Below, piece by piece: positions 1 through 8,301 of a stretch of 64,000 nucleotides of DNA. Positions within the stretch are counted from its first letter, which is position 1; the number at the start of each line of letters is the position of its first letter. The position numbers and the translations under genes were made by a program. The notes beneath the pieces are model-generated. The model worked only from the letters and a program-made list of their open reading frames with translations. It searched no databases and had not been told where the DNA came from. This DNA is from Rhodobacter xanthinilyticus (GTDB taxonomy: Bacteria; Pseudomonadota; Alphaproteobacteria; Rhodobacterales; Rhodobacteraceae): contig NZ_CP017781.1 in assembly GCF_001856665.1 (NCBI RefSeq), positions 2,451,501 to 2,515,500 of the forward strand, given 5' to 3'.

Positions 1-519
1 TCTTCGGCTAAAACCCTGTGCGGTGCCCAGCCCTCCGAGGGCCAGACCCGTATTGAGATTTACACCGATGGCTCCTGCATCGGAAACCCCGGCCCCGGTG
101 GCTACGGTATCTTGACGCTTCGGCTGAGCGCCGACGGACGCCTCGTCAAGCGGCGCGAGCGCAAGGGGCACGAGGTGGCGCCGACAACGAACATCCGTAT
201 GGAGATGACCGCCGCCTGTGTAGCGCTCGAACAGCTCGGATCACCGACCACCGAACAAGTCACCATCTTCTGCGATGCAAACCTGATACCGAACGCCATG
301 AACGGATGGCTGGAAAAGTGGAAGGCGAACGGCTGGAAGAAGAGCGACGGCAAGGCACCCGATAACCGCGACCTTTGGGAACGGCTCGAACAGGCTGCCG
401 AGGGGCGCAACGTGGTGTTCGCGTGGGTTCGTGGCCATAACGGCACCGAACACAATGAGCGGGCCGACAAACTCGCCTATGCCGCCGCACGGAAGGCCGA
501 AGAGATGAGCGCGCGATGA
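1..519 (+). CDS. rnhA: Ribonuclease HI, 5' end beyond window
   Basis: Cleaves the RNA strand of RNA:DNA hybrids. The frame is open from base 1, so the start lies outside the window. The signature YTDGSCIGNPGPGGYG begins at base 61 and carries the first catalytic Asp. It is followed by RMEM (catalytic Glu), FCDANL (Asp) and GHNGTEHNERAD (His and last Asp), so all four acidic/His positions of the RNase HI fold are present. The stop overlaps the ATG of the next gene (ATGA), indicating an operon. Its position beside a ParB-like gene and an integrase suggests an island-borne copy rather than the housekeeping rnhA; that is inference. Confidence 0.9.
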   Translation, partial: SSAKTLCGAQPSEGQTRIEIYTDGSCIGNPGPGGYGILTLRLSADGRLVKRRERKGHEVAPTTNIRMEMTAACVALEQLGSPTTEQVTIFCDANLIPNAMNGWLEKWKANGWKKSDGKAPDNRDLWERLEQAAEGRNVVFAWVRGHNGTEHNERADKLAYAAARKAEEMSAR

Positions 520-1370
520 CGGCAGTGCCCAACCCCGCGCAAGCGATCACCCAGAGAGTGGCTTCGGTCACTCTCAACCAGATCACGCGCAGCGGCGATT
601 TCTGTTTCCGCGCCGGGGGCACCGATCCGGCCCACAAGGCAGATCTCGCGAGCACCCTCAGAAACACCGGGCGGGCGCTCGATCCGGTTCTTCTCTGGCA
701 ACCGAACGCCGACAAGCCCGAAACGCTCGTCTTGCTGGACGGAGAGCACCGGGTCGCGGCCTATCAGGCGGCAAAATGGCTGGGTGAAATCCCTGCCTTG
801 ATCCTTGTCGGGGTGGATCGCAGGGCGGCGCTCGGAGCCGCGTTGAAGGCGAACTCGAAGCGGACCTTGGGGCTGACCCAAGCGGAAAGGATGGACGCCG
901 CATGGCGCTTCGTGCGCGAGCCGGTGACGCCTCGTTTCAAGGTCAGAGAGATCGCCTTTCTGGCTGACGTTTCGGAGCGGGCAGTCAAATACATGCGCTC
1001 ACGTTTTCGCACCATGCACGAGGAGAAGATCGAAATCACCGGCTCATGGGCGCGAGATCGAAAGACTATGGCAGAGAGCGATGACTGGGCAGGAGGACTG
1101 GACGAGGCCGAGCGCCGCGCTGAAATCGAGAGGCTGGCAGCCGATATTCGTGACCTCGTGGACCGGCGCAAGCATCCCGAACGGGCGATCCTGTGCGAAA
1201 GCGAAGCGGTCTATGAGGCTATTCAGGTCGCGCTGGGCGAGCAAGCCATGAAGGCGATGCTGGCCTACCTTCTCGGGGGCGACGACGACGAGGCCGACGA
1301 GTGGCTGGCGATGGCAGCGACAAGCTATGACGCCGAGGACTTAGACGACGACTCCGATGCAGCCTTCTGA
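516..1370 (+). CDS. ParB/sulfiredoxin-fold (ParB N-terminal-like) protein
   Basis: A 284-residue soluble protein. The N-terminal part contains LDGEHRVAAY near residues 74-83, which matches the conserved box of ParB/Srx-fold proteins (D/NGxHR). The segment around residues 145-165 (VREIAFLADVSERAVKYMR) looks like a helix-turn-helix. The C-terminus is very acidic (DDDEADEW, DAEDLDDDSD). Its start overlaps the stop of the RNase HI gene by four bases, so the two are probably co-translated. No ParA partner is visible here. Such proteins are frequent on phages and integrative elements as DNA-binding or partition-like factors; the exact role is unknown. Confidence 0.7.
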   Translation: MTAVPNPAQAITQRVASVTLNQITRSGDFCFRAGGTDPAHKADLASTLRNTGRALDPVLLWQPNADKPETLVLLDGEHRVAAYQAAKWLGEIPALILVGVDRRAALGAALKANSKRTLGLTQAERMDAAWRFVREPVTPRFKVREIAFLADVSERAVKYMRSRFRTMHEEKIEITGSWARDRKTMAESDDWAGGLDEAERRAEIERLAADIRDLVDRRKHPERAILCESEAVYEAIQVALGEQAMKAMLAYLLGGDDDEADEWLAMAATSYDAEDLDDDSDAAF

Positions 1371-1630
1371 GCCCCGAAGGGTGCATGTAGTAGGAGGGTG
1401 CATTTGCACCTTTTTGGCGCCGATCCGATAGCGCAAAGGCGGGGCGGCTTAGCACGCCCCCATCCACCTCCCGAAGCCCCAGATGGCCGCTTCGTGGCCT
1501 CGACACAAACACGCGAACGGGCGGCGTCACGGCCCTCTGAAATACCCGTCCGCGCACCCCCGGCGAGTAAATACAAGACCGCAGGGGCCACAACGATCAC
1601 GAGAACATTCAGCCAGATTTTGAAGTCCAT
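1325..1630 (-). CDS. Small putative membrane protein coupled to integrase
   Basis: A 101-residue frame whose ATG overlaps the integrase stop codon (TGATG), the usual sign of translational coupling. The N-terminus is one clear hydrophobic helix (about residues 5-24, IWLNVLVIVVAPAVLYLLAG); the rest is basic, Ser/Ala-rich and without recognisable motifs. Its 3' end runs 46 bases into the ParB-like gene on the other strand, which weakens the case for the full length. The hydrophobic N-terminus and the start position are the only real support. Function unknown. Confidence 0.4.
   Translation of the reverse strand: MDFKIWLNVLVIVVAPAVLYLLAGGARTGISEGRDAARSRVCVEATKRPSGASGGGWGRAKPPRLCAIGSAPKRCKCTLLLHAPFGAQKAASESSSKSSAS
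1396..1415 (+). terminator. Rho-independent terminator after the ParB-like gene
   Basis: The sequence GGTGCATTTGCACCTTTTT forms a 5-6 bp stem with a short AT loop followed at once by five T, 26 bases after the stop codon at 1370. The rest of the 1371-1629 gap shows only the opposite-strand small reading frame. Confidence 0.6.
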
Positions 1631-3063
1631 CAGTTCCCCCCGTCTTCGTCTATCTGCCGAATCTCGACGCCCAGCGCCTTCTTCATTGCCTTGGTGGTCA
1701 CCCGCAGCTTCCGCACCGCGCCCCCATAAACGGCATCCCCGACTCCCTCGACCGCATGACCGAGGATCAGGTTCTGGTCGAGCGACGACACCTCGGCCTC
1801 GACAAGCCGGTCCTTCATGTTGTGGCGTAGCGAGTGGATCACATGCTTTGGGTCTGTGGTCACAGCCCTGACGTGTTTCATGAGCGCAGCGGAAGCCGCG
1901 TCAGAGCCACGCTTCCGCCCATACAGGGAGAACAGCATGTCGCCGCTTCGCGACCTGCCAACGGCCTCCCGCGCAGCCCTCAGGGCATCCCCGACAAGGG
2001 GCACCACACGGCGGCTTGCGTCGGTCTTGAGGGTCCGCACCTCGTTCGCCTCGATCCTGATATGCGGGAACTCGGTGGAGAGAACCACGTCCTCGACCCT
2101 CAGCCCGGAGACTTCGGCAATACGCGCCCCGGTCCCTTCCAAGATGCGCCAGATCAGCACAAGTTCAGGGTTCGCCATTGCGATCACCCGGGCGCGCACC
2201 CCGGCGAGCACCTCAGGCGGCAACGGGTCCCTCTTGTCCGCCCGCTTTACCCTCCGGCCCTTTTGACCACCTGCCACCGGGAGCTTGCTGAACGGGTTCT
2301 GGAAGGCATCGGACAGGCCGAACTCCACCTTGGCGAAATTGACCACGGCTGCGATGATCGACAGTTCTCGGCCCACCGTGGCCGGGCTGACCTTCTCCCC
2401 GACCCCGCGCCCCGTATTCTTGACCCGGTCAAGCATCTCATCGCGCACCTTGCGGGCGTCCTCGCGGGTGATGGAGGTTAGCAGCGGATCCTTCCCGAGC
2501 GCGTTGATAGCCGCGCCCACGACGCGCTTGGCGAGCCCTACGACGCGGCTATCCGTGGCCGGGTCATCCTCCCGCAAGTGCTCCTTGCAGTAGAGGCTCA
2601 GGGCATCCCCCAGCGTCGGATCGGGGGCCATGTAGCGATCAGGACCGAGGCGCAGGAGGTTGATCGTGTGCCGCTCGACAGCGGGCACGCCCTGCGGCTC
2701 GTATTCGTCTTGTGGGTAGCTATCCGCCATGATGTCAGCGACCAGGGCCGCCCCCTCCTCGGTCTCTCCCGCCGCGATCAGATCGGCACGACGGCGCAAA
2801 GCCTCGGCATAAGCTGCGCTGTCTGACGCATCGGAGCGCAATGCAGCTTCGGCAGTTGCGAGCCTTCGCTTCGCCGCAGCGATCTCCCGCTCGACCTTGG
2901 CGTGAAAACCCGGCCAAGCCTTCAAGGCTTCCTTCTCGGTATCCCCGAGTTTCCCCTTGAACTCCCGCTTGGTTATGATTCCCGAGACCGCCTTGGGAAC
3001 CCTCCGGCGATACTGAAAGCCGCCCGATTTAGTGCGCTCGACGTGCTTCAAAACAAGACCCAT
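1630..3063 (-). CDS. Tyrosine-type site-specific integrase (tRNA-Gly island)
   Basis: A 477-residue tyrosine recombinase of the phage-integrase family. The C-terminal catalytic domain shows the first Arg in GTGARIAEVSGL, then H410-x-x-R413 in HSLRH, H436 in GHAV and the nucleophile Y446 in VYGG, so it looks catalytically complete. The N-terminal third is a basic, alpha-helical DNA-binding region. The gene starts 88 bases from the 3' end of tRNA-Gly, the classic position for an integrase next to its attachment site. It likely catalysed insertion of the island that lies to the left. Confidence 0.93.
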   Translation of the reverse strand: MGLVLKHVERTKSGGFQYRRRVPKAVSGIITKREFKGKLGDTEKEALKAWPGFHAKVEREIAAAKRRLATAEAALRSDASDSAAYAEALRRRADLIAAGETEEGAALVADIMADSYPQDEYEPQGVPAVERHTINLLRLGPDRYMAPDPTLGDALSLYCKEHLREDDPATDSRVVGLAKRVVGAAINALGKDPLLTSITREDARKVRDEMLDRVKNTGRGVGEKVSPATVGRELSIIAAVVNFAKVEFGLSDAFQNPFSKLPVAGGQKGRRVKRADKRDPLPPEVLAGVRARVIAMANPELVLIWRILEGTGARIAEVSGLRVEDVVLSTEFPHIRIEANEVRTLKTDASRRVVPLVGDALRAAREAVGRSRSGDMLFSLYGRKRGSDAASAALMKHVRAVTTDPKHVIHSLRHNMKDRLVEAEVSSLDQNLILGHAVEGVGDAVYGGAVRKLRVTTKAMKKALGVEIRQIDEDGGN

Positions 3064-3150
3064 GTGTGCCCCGCGTGTGCCTGAATGTGCACCGGAGCGA
3101 AGCGTATGTCACGGAAGTTGTTGAGAAATTTGCCAATTATAGGCACTCGA

Positions 3151-3224
3151 TGGAGCGGGCGGCGGGAATCGAACCCGCGTCATTAGCTTGGAAGGCTAAG
3201 GTCTTACCACTACACAACGCCCGC
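3151..3224 (-). tRNA. tRNA-Gly (anticodon TCC)
   Basis: The reverse strand folds as a cloverleaf. The acceptor stem is GCGGGCG with CGCCCGC, and the anticodon arm is TTAGC-CTTCCAA-GCTAA, giving TCC. The T arm is GCGGG-TTCGATT-CCCGC, with discriminator T and an encoded CCA (3151-3153). Its 3' end faces the integrase gene and is the likely attachment site of the island to the left. Confidence 0.97.
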
Positions 3225-3226
3225 GT

Positions 3227-3248
3227 GCGGCCCCTGATACAGGGCCGC
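3227..3248 (-). terminator. Hairpin between lipoprotein gene and tRNA-Gly
   Basis: GCGGCCC (3227-3233) pairs with GGGCCGC (3242-3248) around an 8-base loop, 18 bases beyond the lipoprotein stop. There is no U-tract, so termination is uncertain. Confidence 0.35.
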
Positions 3249-3265
3249 GCGCGCCCGTGCAAGCC

Positions 3266-3724
3266 TCAGAACAGGAGCTTGTAGGTATTGCCCAGCGTGT
3301 CGGTGACGGTGCCGGTGCCGCTTTGCGTGCCCGAGCCGGAGATGAACGTGCCCTGCACCTTGATGCCATCGCCGCAGACCGCGTAGATCTCGCCCGAGTT
3401 CACGCCGCCCACATCGGCGGTGGCGTTCTTGTATTTGCCGCCGGTATCCGAGAGCGTCAGCGACAGCCCGCGCTCCTGGGTGCGCACCTTCGGCGCGACC
3501 GAGCTCCAGGTGCCCTTGCATTTCACCTTGGTGGGCTTGGGCAGGCGGAAGGAGATGATCCCCGAGGTCTCGGAATCGTCATCCTCGAAGGTGATCGGGA
3601 TCACCTTGTCGGGGCTGGCTTCGGCGATCGGGCCGGAGACCGGATAAAGGCGCATGTCGCCATTGTCGCCGCAGGCGGCGATCAGCGGGATCAGGGAGAA
3701 AGCGGCAAAGGCACGCAAATTCAC
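3266..3724 (-). CDS. Hypothetical secreted lipoprotein
   Basis: A 152-residue protein with a short basic N-terminus, a hydrophobic stretch and a lipobox LIAAC at residues 14-18, so Cys18 should be lipidated and the protein anchored to a membrane on the periplasmic side. The mature part is rich in Gly, Thr and Ser with alternating hydrophobic residues, suggesting a beta-rich fold, and has two further Cys (KCKG and VCGDG) that could pair. No family recognised. It is a single gene between tRNA-Gly and nrdJ on the same strand. Confidence 0.75.
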   Translation of the reverse strand: MNLRAFAAFSLIPLIAACGDNGDMRLYPVSGPIAEASPDKVIPITFEDDDSETSGIISFRLPKPTKVKCKGTWSSVAPKVRTQERGLSLTLSDTGGKYKNATADVGGVNSGEIYAVCGDGIKVQGTFISGSGTQSGTGTVTDTLGNTYKLLF

Positions 3725-3887
3725 GGCAAAGCTCTTTCGGCTGGCCCCCGATGCGCCGATCTGCGGCGCGCCGGGCGGCGCGTGTGTGACATCATCCGGC
3801 GCGAGGGCCCGGACAGCGCCGAGGCCTACAAGATCGCCCCCCCGCGCGCAAGAGCTGCGCGCAAGGCCCGCCCCCGCGAAAAGGAAA

Positions 3888-3912
3888 GCGCCGCCGGGGG
3901 GCCCGACGGCGC
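3888..3912 (-). terminator. Rho-independent terminator of nrdJ
   Basis: On the minus strand GCGCCGTCGGG pairs with CCCGGCGGCGC (11 bp, one G-T) around a 3-base loop and is followed by TTTCCTTTT, about 45 bases after the nrdJ stop. The rest of 3725-3957 shows nothing else. Confidence 0.75.
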
Positions 3913-3957
3913 GTCCAGATCCCGAGCGGGCTCAGCGCCCCGCGGGCCGCACCGGCC

Positions 3958-6222
3958 TCAGCCGCATTTGCTATGCCCACAATCGGCGCAAGTCATGCAG
4001 CCCTCGACCTTGCGCATCGCATAGGAGCCGCAGCTCGGGCAGGCCGCCCCGCGCGGCGCCTCGCCGACCACCATCGCCTCGGCCTTCGGGTCGCTCTTCA
4101 GCCCCATCCCCTCGCCCGCGATGAAGCCGATCGCGACCAGATGCCGCTCGATCACGCCGCCGATCGCGGCGAGGATCGAGGGGATATATTGCCCCTGGAT
4201 CCAGGCGCCGCCGCGCGGATCGAAGACCGCCTTCAGCTCCTCGACGACAAAGCTCACATCGCCCCCGCGCCGGAACACCGCCGAGACCATCCGCGTCAGC
4301 GCCACCGTCCAGGCGTAATGCTCCATGTTCTTCGAGTTGATGAACACCTCGAAGGGCCGCCGATGCCCGCCCTGCACGATATCGTTCACGGTGATGTAGA
4401 TCGCGTGTTCCGAGCCCGGCCATTTCAGCTTGTAGGTCGCGCCCTCGAGCGCGGCGGGGCGGTCGAGCGGCTCGGTGAGGTAAACCACCTCGGCGCCGGT
4501 GTCGGCCTCGGGCGCCTTCTCCGAGCTTTCCGAAACGGTGAGCACCGAGCCCGTCACATCATTCGGGCGATAGGTCGTGCAGCCCTTGCAGCCCTGATCC
4601 CAGGCCGCCATGTAGACATCCTTGAAATCGTCGAACGAGATATCCTCGGGGCAGTTGATCGTCTTGGAAATCGACGAGTCGATCCATTTCTGCGCCGCCG
4701 CCTGCATCTTCACATGCGCCATCGGCGCGAGCGTCTGGGCGTTGACGAAATACTCCGGCAGCGCCTTGTCGCCGAATTTGTCGCGCCACATCTGCACCGC
4801 GTAATCGACGACCTCTTCCTCGGTCCGCGAGCCATCCTTCTGCAAGACCTTGCGGGTATAGGCATAGGCGAAGACCGGCTCGATCCCCGAGGAAACGTTG
4901 CCCGCATAGAGCGAAATCGTCCCCGTCGGCGCGATCGAGGTCAGGAGCGCGTTGCGGATCCCATGGGTGCGGATCGCGGCGCGCACGTCCTCGTCCATCT
5001 GCATCATATTGCCCGAGGCGAGGTATTTCTCGGCGTCAAAGAGCGGGAAGGCGCCCTTCTCCTTGGCGAGCTCGACCGAGGCGAGATAGCTCGCCCGCGC
5101 GATCGCCTTCATCCAGGCCTCGGTCTGCGCCGCAGCCTCGTCGGTGCCGTATTTCAGCCCGAGCATCAAAAGCGCATCGGCAAGCCCGGTCACGCCGAGC
5201 CCGATGCGGCGCTTGTTGGTGGCCTCCTCGGCCTGCTGCGGCAGCGGGAAGCGGGACGCATCGACGACATTGTCCATCATCCGCACCGCCAGCGCCACCA
5301 GCTCCTCGAGCCGCACCGGATCGAGCTCGGCATCCGCCTCGAAGGGCCGCGCGACCAGCGTGGCGAGGTTGATCGAGCCGAGCAGACAGGCGCCATAGGG
5401 CGGCAGCGGCTGCTCGCCGCAGGGGTTCGTCGCGCAGATCTCCTCGATATAGCCGAGGTTGTTCATCTGGTTGATGCGGTCGATGAAGATCACGCCCGGC
5501 TCGGCGAAATCATAGGTCGCGCGCATGATCTTGTTCCACAGATCGCGCGCCTTGACGGTGTGGTAGATCTTGCCGCCGAATTTCAGATCCCACGAGCCAT
5601 CGGCCTTCACCGCCTCCATGAACGGGTCGGTGACCAGCACGGAGAGGTTGAACATCCGCAGCCGCGCCGAATCCTGCTTGGCGGTGATGAATTGCTCGAT
5701 ATCGGGGTGGTCGCAGCGCATCGTCGCCATCATCGCGCCGCGGCGCGAGCCCGCCGACATGATCGTGCGGCACATCGCATCCCAGACATCCATGAAGGAG
5801 AGCGGCCCCGAGGCATCGGCCGCCACGCCCTTGACCTCGGCGCCGCGCGGCCGGATCGTCGAGAAATCATAGCCGATGCCGCCGCCCTGCTGCATGGTCA
5901 GCGCGGCTTCCTTGAGCATGTCGAAGATCCCCGACATGCTGTCGGGCACGGTGCCCATCACGAAACAGTTGAACAGCGTCACCGCCCGCCCGGTGCCCGC
6001 GCCCGCGATGATCCGCCCGGCGGGGAGATATTTGAACCCTTCGAGGGCGCCATAGAACCGCTCCTCCCAAAGCGCCGGGTCGGCCTCGACGCTCGCGAGC
6101 GCGCGCGCGATGCGCCGCCAGCTGTCCTCGACGGTGAGATCCACCGGCGTGCCATCGGCCTCCTTCAGACGATATTTCATGTCCCAGATCTGCTCGGCGA
6201 TGGGGGCGGCGAAACGGCTCAT
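3958..6222 (-). CDS. nrdJ: Class II (adenosylcobalamin-dependent) ribonucleotide reductase
   Basis: Reduces ribonucleotides to deoxyribonucleotides using a B12-generated radical, independent of oxygen. The active-site motif NPCGEQPLPPYG (Asn, Cys and Glu of the radical chemistry) is present, as are SAGSRRGAMMA and GIGYDFSTIRPRG in the N-terminal half. The C-terminus has a cysteine-rich tail (ACPSCG, GCMTCADCGHSKCG), fitting the redox-active and zinc-binding Cys of NrdJ. I chose the start at 6222 (MSRFAAPIAEQIWD) because AGAGGA lies just upstream; a 28-codon upstream extension is open but poorly conserved-looking. Length 754 residues is usual. Paired NrdR-like boxes lie upstream and a good terminator downstream. 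Confidence 0.95.
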   Translation of the reverse strand: MSRFAAPIAEQIWDMKYRLKEADGTPVDLTVEDSWRRIARALASVEADPALWEERFYGALEGFKYLPAGRIIAGAGTGRAVTLFNCFVMGTVPDSMSGIFDMLKEAALTMQQGGGIGYDFSTIRPRGAEVKGVAADASGPLSFMDVWDAMCRTIMSAGSRRGAMMATMRCDHPDIEQFITAKQDSARLRMFNLSVLVTDPFMEAVKADGSWDLKFGGKIYHTVKARDLWNKIMRATYDFAEPGVIFIDRINQMNNLGYIEEICATNPCGEQPLPPYGACLLGSINLATLVARPFEADAELDPVRLEELVALAVRMMDNVVDASRFPLPQQAEEATNKRRIGLGVTGLADALLMLGLKYGTDEAAAQTEAWMKAIARASYLASVELAKEKGAFPLFDAEKYLASGNMMQMDEDVRAAIRTHGIRNALLTSIAPTGTISLYAGNVSSGIEPVFAYAYTRKVLQKDGSRTEEEVVDYAVQMWRDKFGDKALPEYFVNAQTLAPMAHVKMQAAAQKWIDSSISKTINCPEDISFDDFKDVYMAAWDQGCKGCTTYRPNDVTGSVLTVSESSEKAPEADTGAEVVYLTEPLDRPAALEGATYKLKWPGSEHAIYITVNDIVQGGHRRPFEVFINSKNMEHYAWTVALTRMVSAVFRRGGDVSFVVEELKAVFDPRGGAWIQGQYIPSILAAIGGVIERHLVAIGFIAGEGMGLKSDPKAEAMVVGEAPRGAACPSCGSYAMRKVEGCMTCADCGHSKCG

Positions 6223-6323
6223 GGATGTCCTCTGTCCTGTCCCAAGGGGTTTTGCCCGCTTGGTTTTTCCTGTCCTGGGGTCTCTTGCGGGTCGTGGCGC
6301 CCACATGAAATGGCAAAGCCCCC

Positions 6324-6372
6324 GTATACATCTAGTGGTGCGGGGGGCGGGGGATACCCTACATCAGGTGTT
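6324..6372. promoter_or_regulatory. Pair of NrdR-box-like sites upstream of nrdJ
   Basis: Two related 16-bp sites, GTATACATCTAGTGGT (6324-6339) and ACCCTACATCAGGTGT (6357-6372 region), share the core TACATC spaced 33 bp apart, about three helical turns. They resemble the NrdR consensus ACACWATATWTWGTGT, and phased pairs are the known arrangement for this repressor. They lie about 100-150 bp upstream of the nrdJ start in the divergent region with the DUF1489 gene. Confidence 0.6.
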
Positions 6373-6464
6373 TTCCGCTTTCCAGCGCCAATCTGCCTGA
6401 AAACCTGAGAGATTTGCATTGGCGCCCCCGGCGGCCTATCTGTGAAGGCGAAACCGACAAGGGC

Positions 6465-6884
6465 ATGATGATGATTCACCTCCTCAAACTCTGCGTGGGC
6501 GCCGAGCGGGTCGAGGACCTGCTCGCCTGGCAGGCGGCCCATTACGGCACCGGCCCGGCCGCCCATGTCACCCGCATGTGGCCCAAACGCAGCGAAGAAA
6601 TCCTCGACGGCGGCTCGCTCTACTGGGTGTTCAAGGGGGTGATCCTGGCCCGCCAACGGATCCTCGGCCTCGAGGAACGCCCCGGCGCCGATGGCATCAC
6701 CCGCTGCGCGATCGTGCTCGACCGCGAGGTGGTGCGCACCGAGGCACTGCCGCGCCGGCCGTTCCAGGGCTGGCGCTACCTCGCCCCCGAGGACGCCCCG
6801 CGCGACCTCGCCAAAGGCCGCGACCGCGAGGATGTCCTGCCGCGCGAGCTGCAGGCCGCACTCGCCGAAATCGGGCTGCGCTGA
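6465..6884 (+). CDS. DUF1489 family protein
   Basis: A 139-residue soluble protein beginning MMMIHLLKLCVGAERVEDL, which is the typical start of the alphaproteobacterial DUF1489 family. The core includes HVTRMWPKRSEEIL and GGSLYWVFKGVILARQRI, and near the end RPFQGWRYL. It is divergent from nrdJ with the NrdR-like boxes between them. An upstream in-frame ATG at 6414 exists but the conserved family sequence begins at 6465. The biochemical function of this family is not known; conservation suggests a housekeeping role, possibly nucleic-acid binding. Confidence 0.85.
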   Translation: MMMIHLLKLCVGAERVEDLLAWQAAHYGTGPAAHVTRMWPKRSEEILDGGSLYWVFKGVILARQRILGLEERPGADGITRCAIVLDREVVRTEALPRRPFQGWRYLAPEDAPRDLAKGRDREDVLPRELQAALAEIGLR

Positions 6885-6896
6885 GCCCGGGCGCCG

Positions 6897-6913
6897 AGGG
6901 GGCCGCGCCCCCT
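6897..6913. terminator. Bidirectional hairpin between convergent genes
   Basis: AGGGGGC (6897-6903) pairs perfectly with GCCCCCT (6907-6913) around CGC, in the 35-base gap between the ends of the DUF1489 and SseB-like genes. Confidence 0.45.
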
Positions 6914-6919
6914 GCCCGG

Positions 6920-7723
6920 TCAGAACCGCAGGATCGGCGGTTTTGTCGGGTCCATCCCCGGCGCGGCGGGTTTGCGCTCCTCGGGGTCTTCCTCGACGAT
7001 CTCGGGCAGATGCAGCACCAGCGCCTTTTCGAGGAGGATCTGCGCCGCCGGGTCGGTCTCCTCGAGGAAGGTCACGTCGAGCTCGCCCGCCTCGAGCCCG
7101 GAGAACGCCAGCGCCTCGGCCATCGCTTTCGCGATCCCGGGCCGCGCGGCTTCGGGCGCGCCGAGGATCGCCAGCACATGGCCGCGCCGCCCGCCCTCAT
7201 AGGTCACGCCACCGAGGAGCGCATGGCTCGCCAGCCCCATCAGCTGATCGAATTTCGCCTCGAAGGCCGGCAGGAGCAGCGCCAGCGCCCCGGGCGGCAG
7301 CGCCGGCGCGTCGAAGGCCACCGGCCGCGCCTGCGCCTCTTCGGGGGTGTGGGTGAGCGTATGGGTCAGCCACTCAAGCGCCTCGGGCGGCAGCAGAAAG
7401 GCCGACTCCGCCACGCCGAGGTTGATGCCAAGCCCCACCCCCTCGCCCGCGAGATGATGCGCGATCACCCGCCCCGGCAGCGCCGCATAGGGCGCGGGCT
7501 CGCCGTCCGAAAACGCCGCCAGCCGCTCCTCGAGATCGAAGGCGAGCACGAAATCCCCCTCCTCGGTCTCGAACACCTGCGGGCGGATATCGTCGCCCTC
7601 GGGCTCTTCCTCGAGTAGCAGAAACAGCTCGGCATCCGCCAGCCGGTCAAAGACCGCCAGCCGCGCCGCCTCATTCTCCGGGTCGGCTTCCATCGCCGCA
7701 TGGGCGCGATCATAGGGCGTCAT
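6920..7723 (-). CDS. SseB-like family protein
   Basis: A 267-residue acidic protein. The N-terminal half (MTPYDRAHAAMEADPENEAARL, then LADAELFLLLEEEP and EEGDFVLAFDLEERLAAF) matches the SseB N-terminal domain found in many alphaproteobacteria. The C-terminal half is a second alpha/beta domain with no clear motif. Start at 7723 is chosen because the ATG overlaps the stop of the uracil-DNA glycosylase gene (ATGA), and the sequence upstream belongs to that gene's 3' end. Likely cytoplasmic; function unknown, although SseB homologues have been linked to enhanced-serine-sensitivity phenotypes in enterics. Confidence 0.75.
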   Translation of the reverse strand: MTPYDRAHAAMEADPENEAARLAVFDRLADAELFLLLEEEPEGDDIRPQVFETEEGDFVLAFDLEERLAAFSDGEPAPYAALPGRVIAHHLAGEGVGLGINLGVAESAFLLPPEALEWLTHTLTHTPEEAQARPVAFDAPALPPGALALLLPAFEAKFDQLMGLASHALLGGVTYEGGRRGHVLAILGAPEAARPGIAKAMAEALAFSGLEAGELDVTFLEETDPAAQILLEKALVLHLPEIVEEDPEERKPAAPGMDPTKPPILRF

Positions 7724-8301
7724 CGCAGAACCTCCTTCACCCGGGCGCGCAGGGCCGGCAGCAGATCGGCCGCGAACCAGGGGTTGCGTTTGAGCCATGC
7801 CGTATTGCGCCACGACGGATGAGGCAAGGGAAAGACGCGCGGAGCGTGGTTTTGCCACGCGGCGACGGTGGCGGTGACCGCGCGCGCGCCCAGATGCCAG
7901 CGCTGCGCCGCGCCGCCGACGAGGAGCGTCAGATCGACCGGGCCGAGCTCGGCCAGCACCCGCGCCCGCCAGCGCGCCGCGCAGATCGGCGGCGGCGGCA
8001 GATCGGCGCCTTTCGCATCATAGCCCGGGAAACAGAAGGCCATCGGCACGATGGCGACCCGGGCGAGGTCGTAGAACGCCGCCTCGTTCACCCCCATCCA
8101 GTCGCGCAACCGCTCGCCCGAAGCATCGGTGAAGGGCCGCCCCGAGGCATGGACCCGCGCGCCCGGCGCCTGCCCCGCGATCAAGATCCGCGCCCCGGGC
8201 CGGAACCAGACCACCGGCCGCGGCGCATGGGCCGTCGCGCTCGCGCCAAACTGCGCCGCGCAGAGGCCACAGCCCCGGATCTCCGTCTCGAGTCGCTCCA
8301 T
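7720..8301 (-). CDS. Uracil-DNA glycosylase superfamily protein
   Basis: A 193-residue member of the uracil-DNA glycosylase fold. GQAPGARVHASGRPF near residues 43-57 corresponds to the water-activating motif A (GQxPG type), and LPHPSWRN near the C-terminus is motif B with HPS. Two cysteines near the start (RGCGLC) recall the Fe-S-binding Cys of family 4/5 enzymes, but the remaining two ligands are not obvious. Start at 8301 (MERLETEIRGCGLC) gives the normal family N-terminus; the long in-frame extension upstream runs under the capsule gene on the other strand. Coupled to the downstream SseB-like gene by ATGA. Role in base excision repair is inferred from family. Confidence 0.82.
   Translation of the reverse strand: MERLETEIRGCGLCAAQFGASATAHAPRPVVWFRPGARILIAGQAPGARVHASGRPFTDASGERLRDWMGVNEAAFYDLARVAIVPMAFCFPGYDAKGADLPPPPICAARWRARVLAELGPVDLTLLVGGAAQRWHLGARAVTATVAAWQNHAPRVFPLPHPSWRNTAWLKRNPWFAADLLPALRARVKEVLR

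Larger units (their letters stand above)
1..3154. mobile_element. Right end of an integrative island at tRNA-Gly
   Basis: The block contains a tyrosine integrase, a ParB-like gene and RNase HI, and its base composition is less GC-extreme than the genes to the right of the tRNA. It abuts the CCA end of tRNA-Gly at 3151. The other end and the matching direct repeat are outside the window, so the left boundary is unknown and the coordinate 1 is only the window edge. Confidence 0.65.

Noticed and set aside
3973-6408. An 811-codon open frame on the plus strand opposite nrdJ
   Set aside because: The minus strand encodes a complete, clearly recognisable NrdJ. The antisense frame is rich in Arg, His, Asp and Ala with no motif, a normal shadow in very GC-rich DNA. 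The same applies to the long frames opposite or out of frame at 26463-29537, 28252-30768 and 54792-57257.
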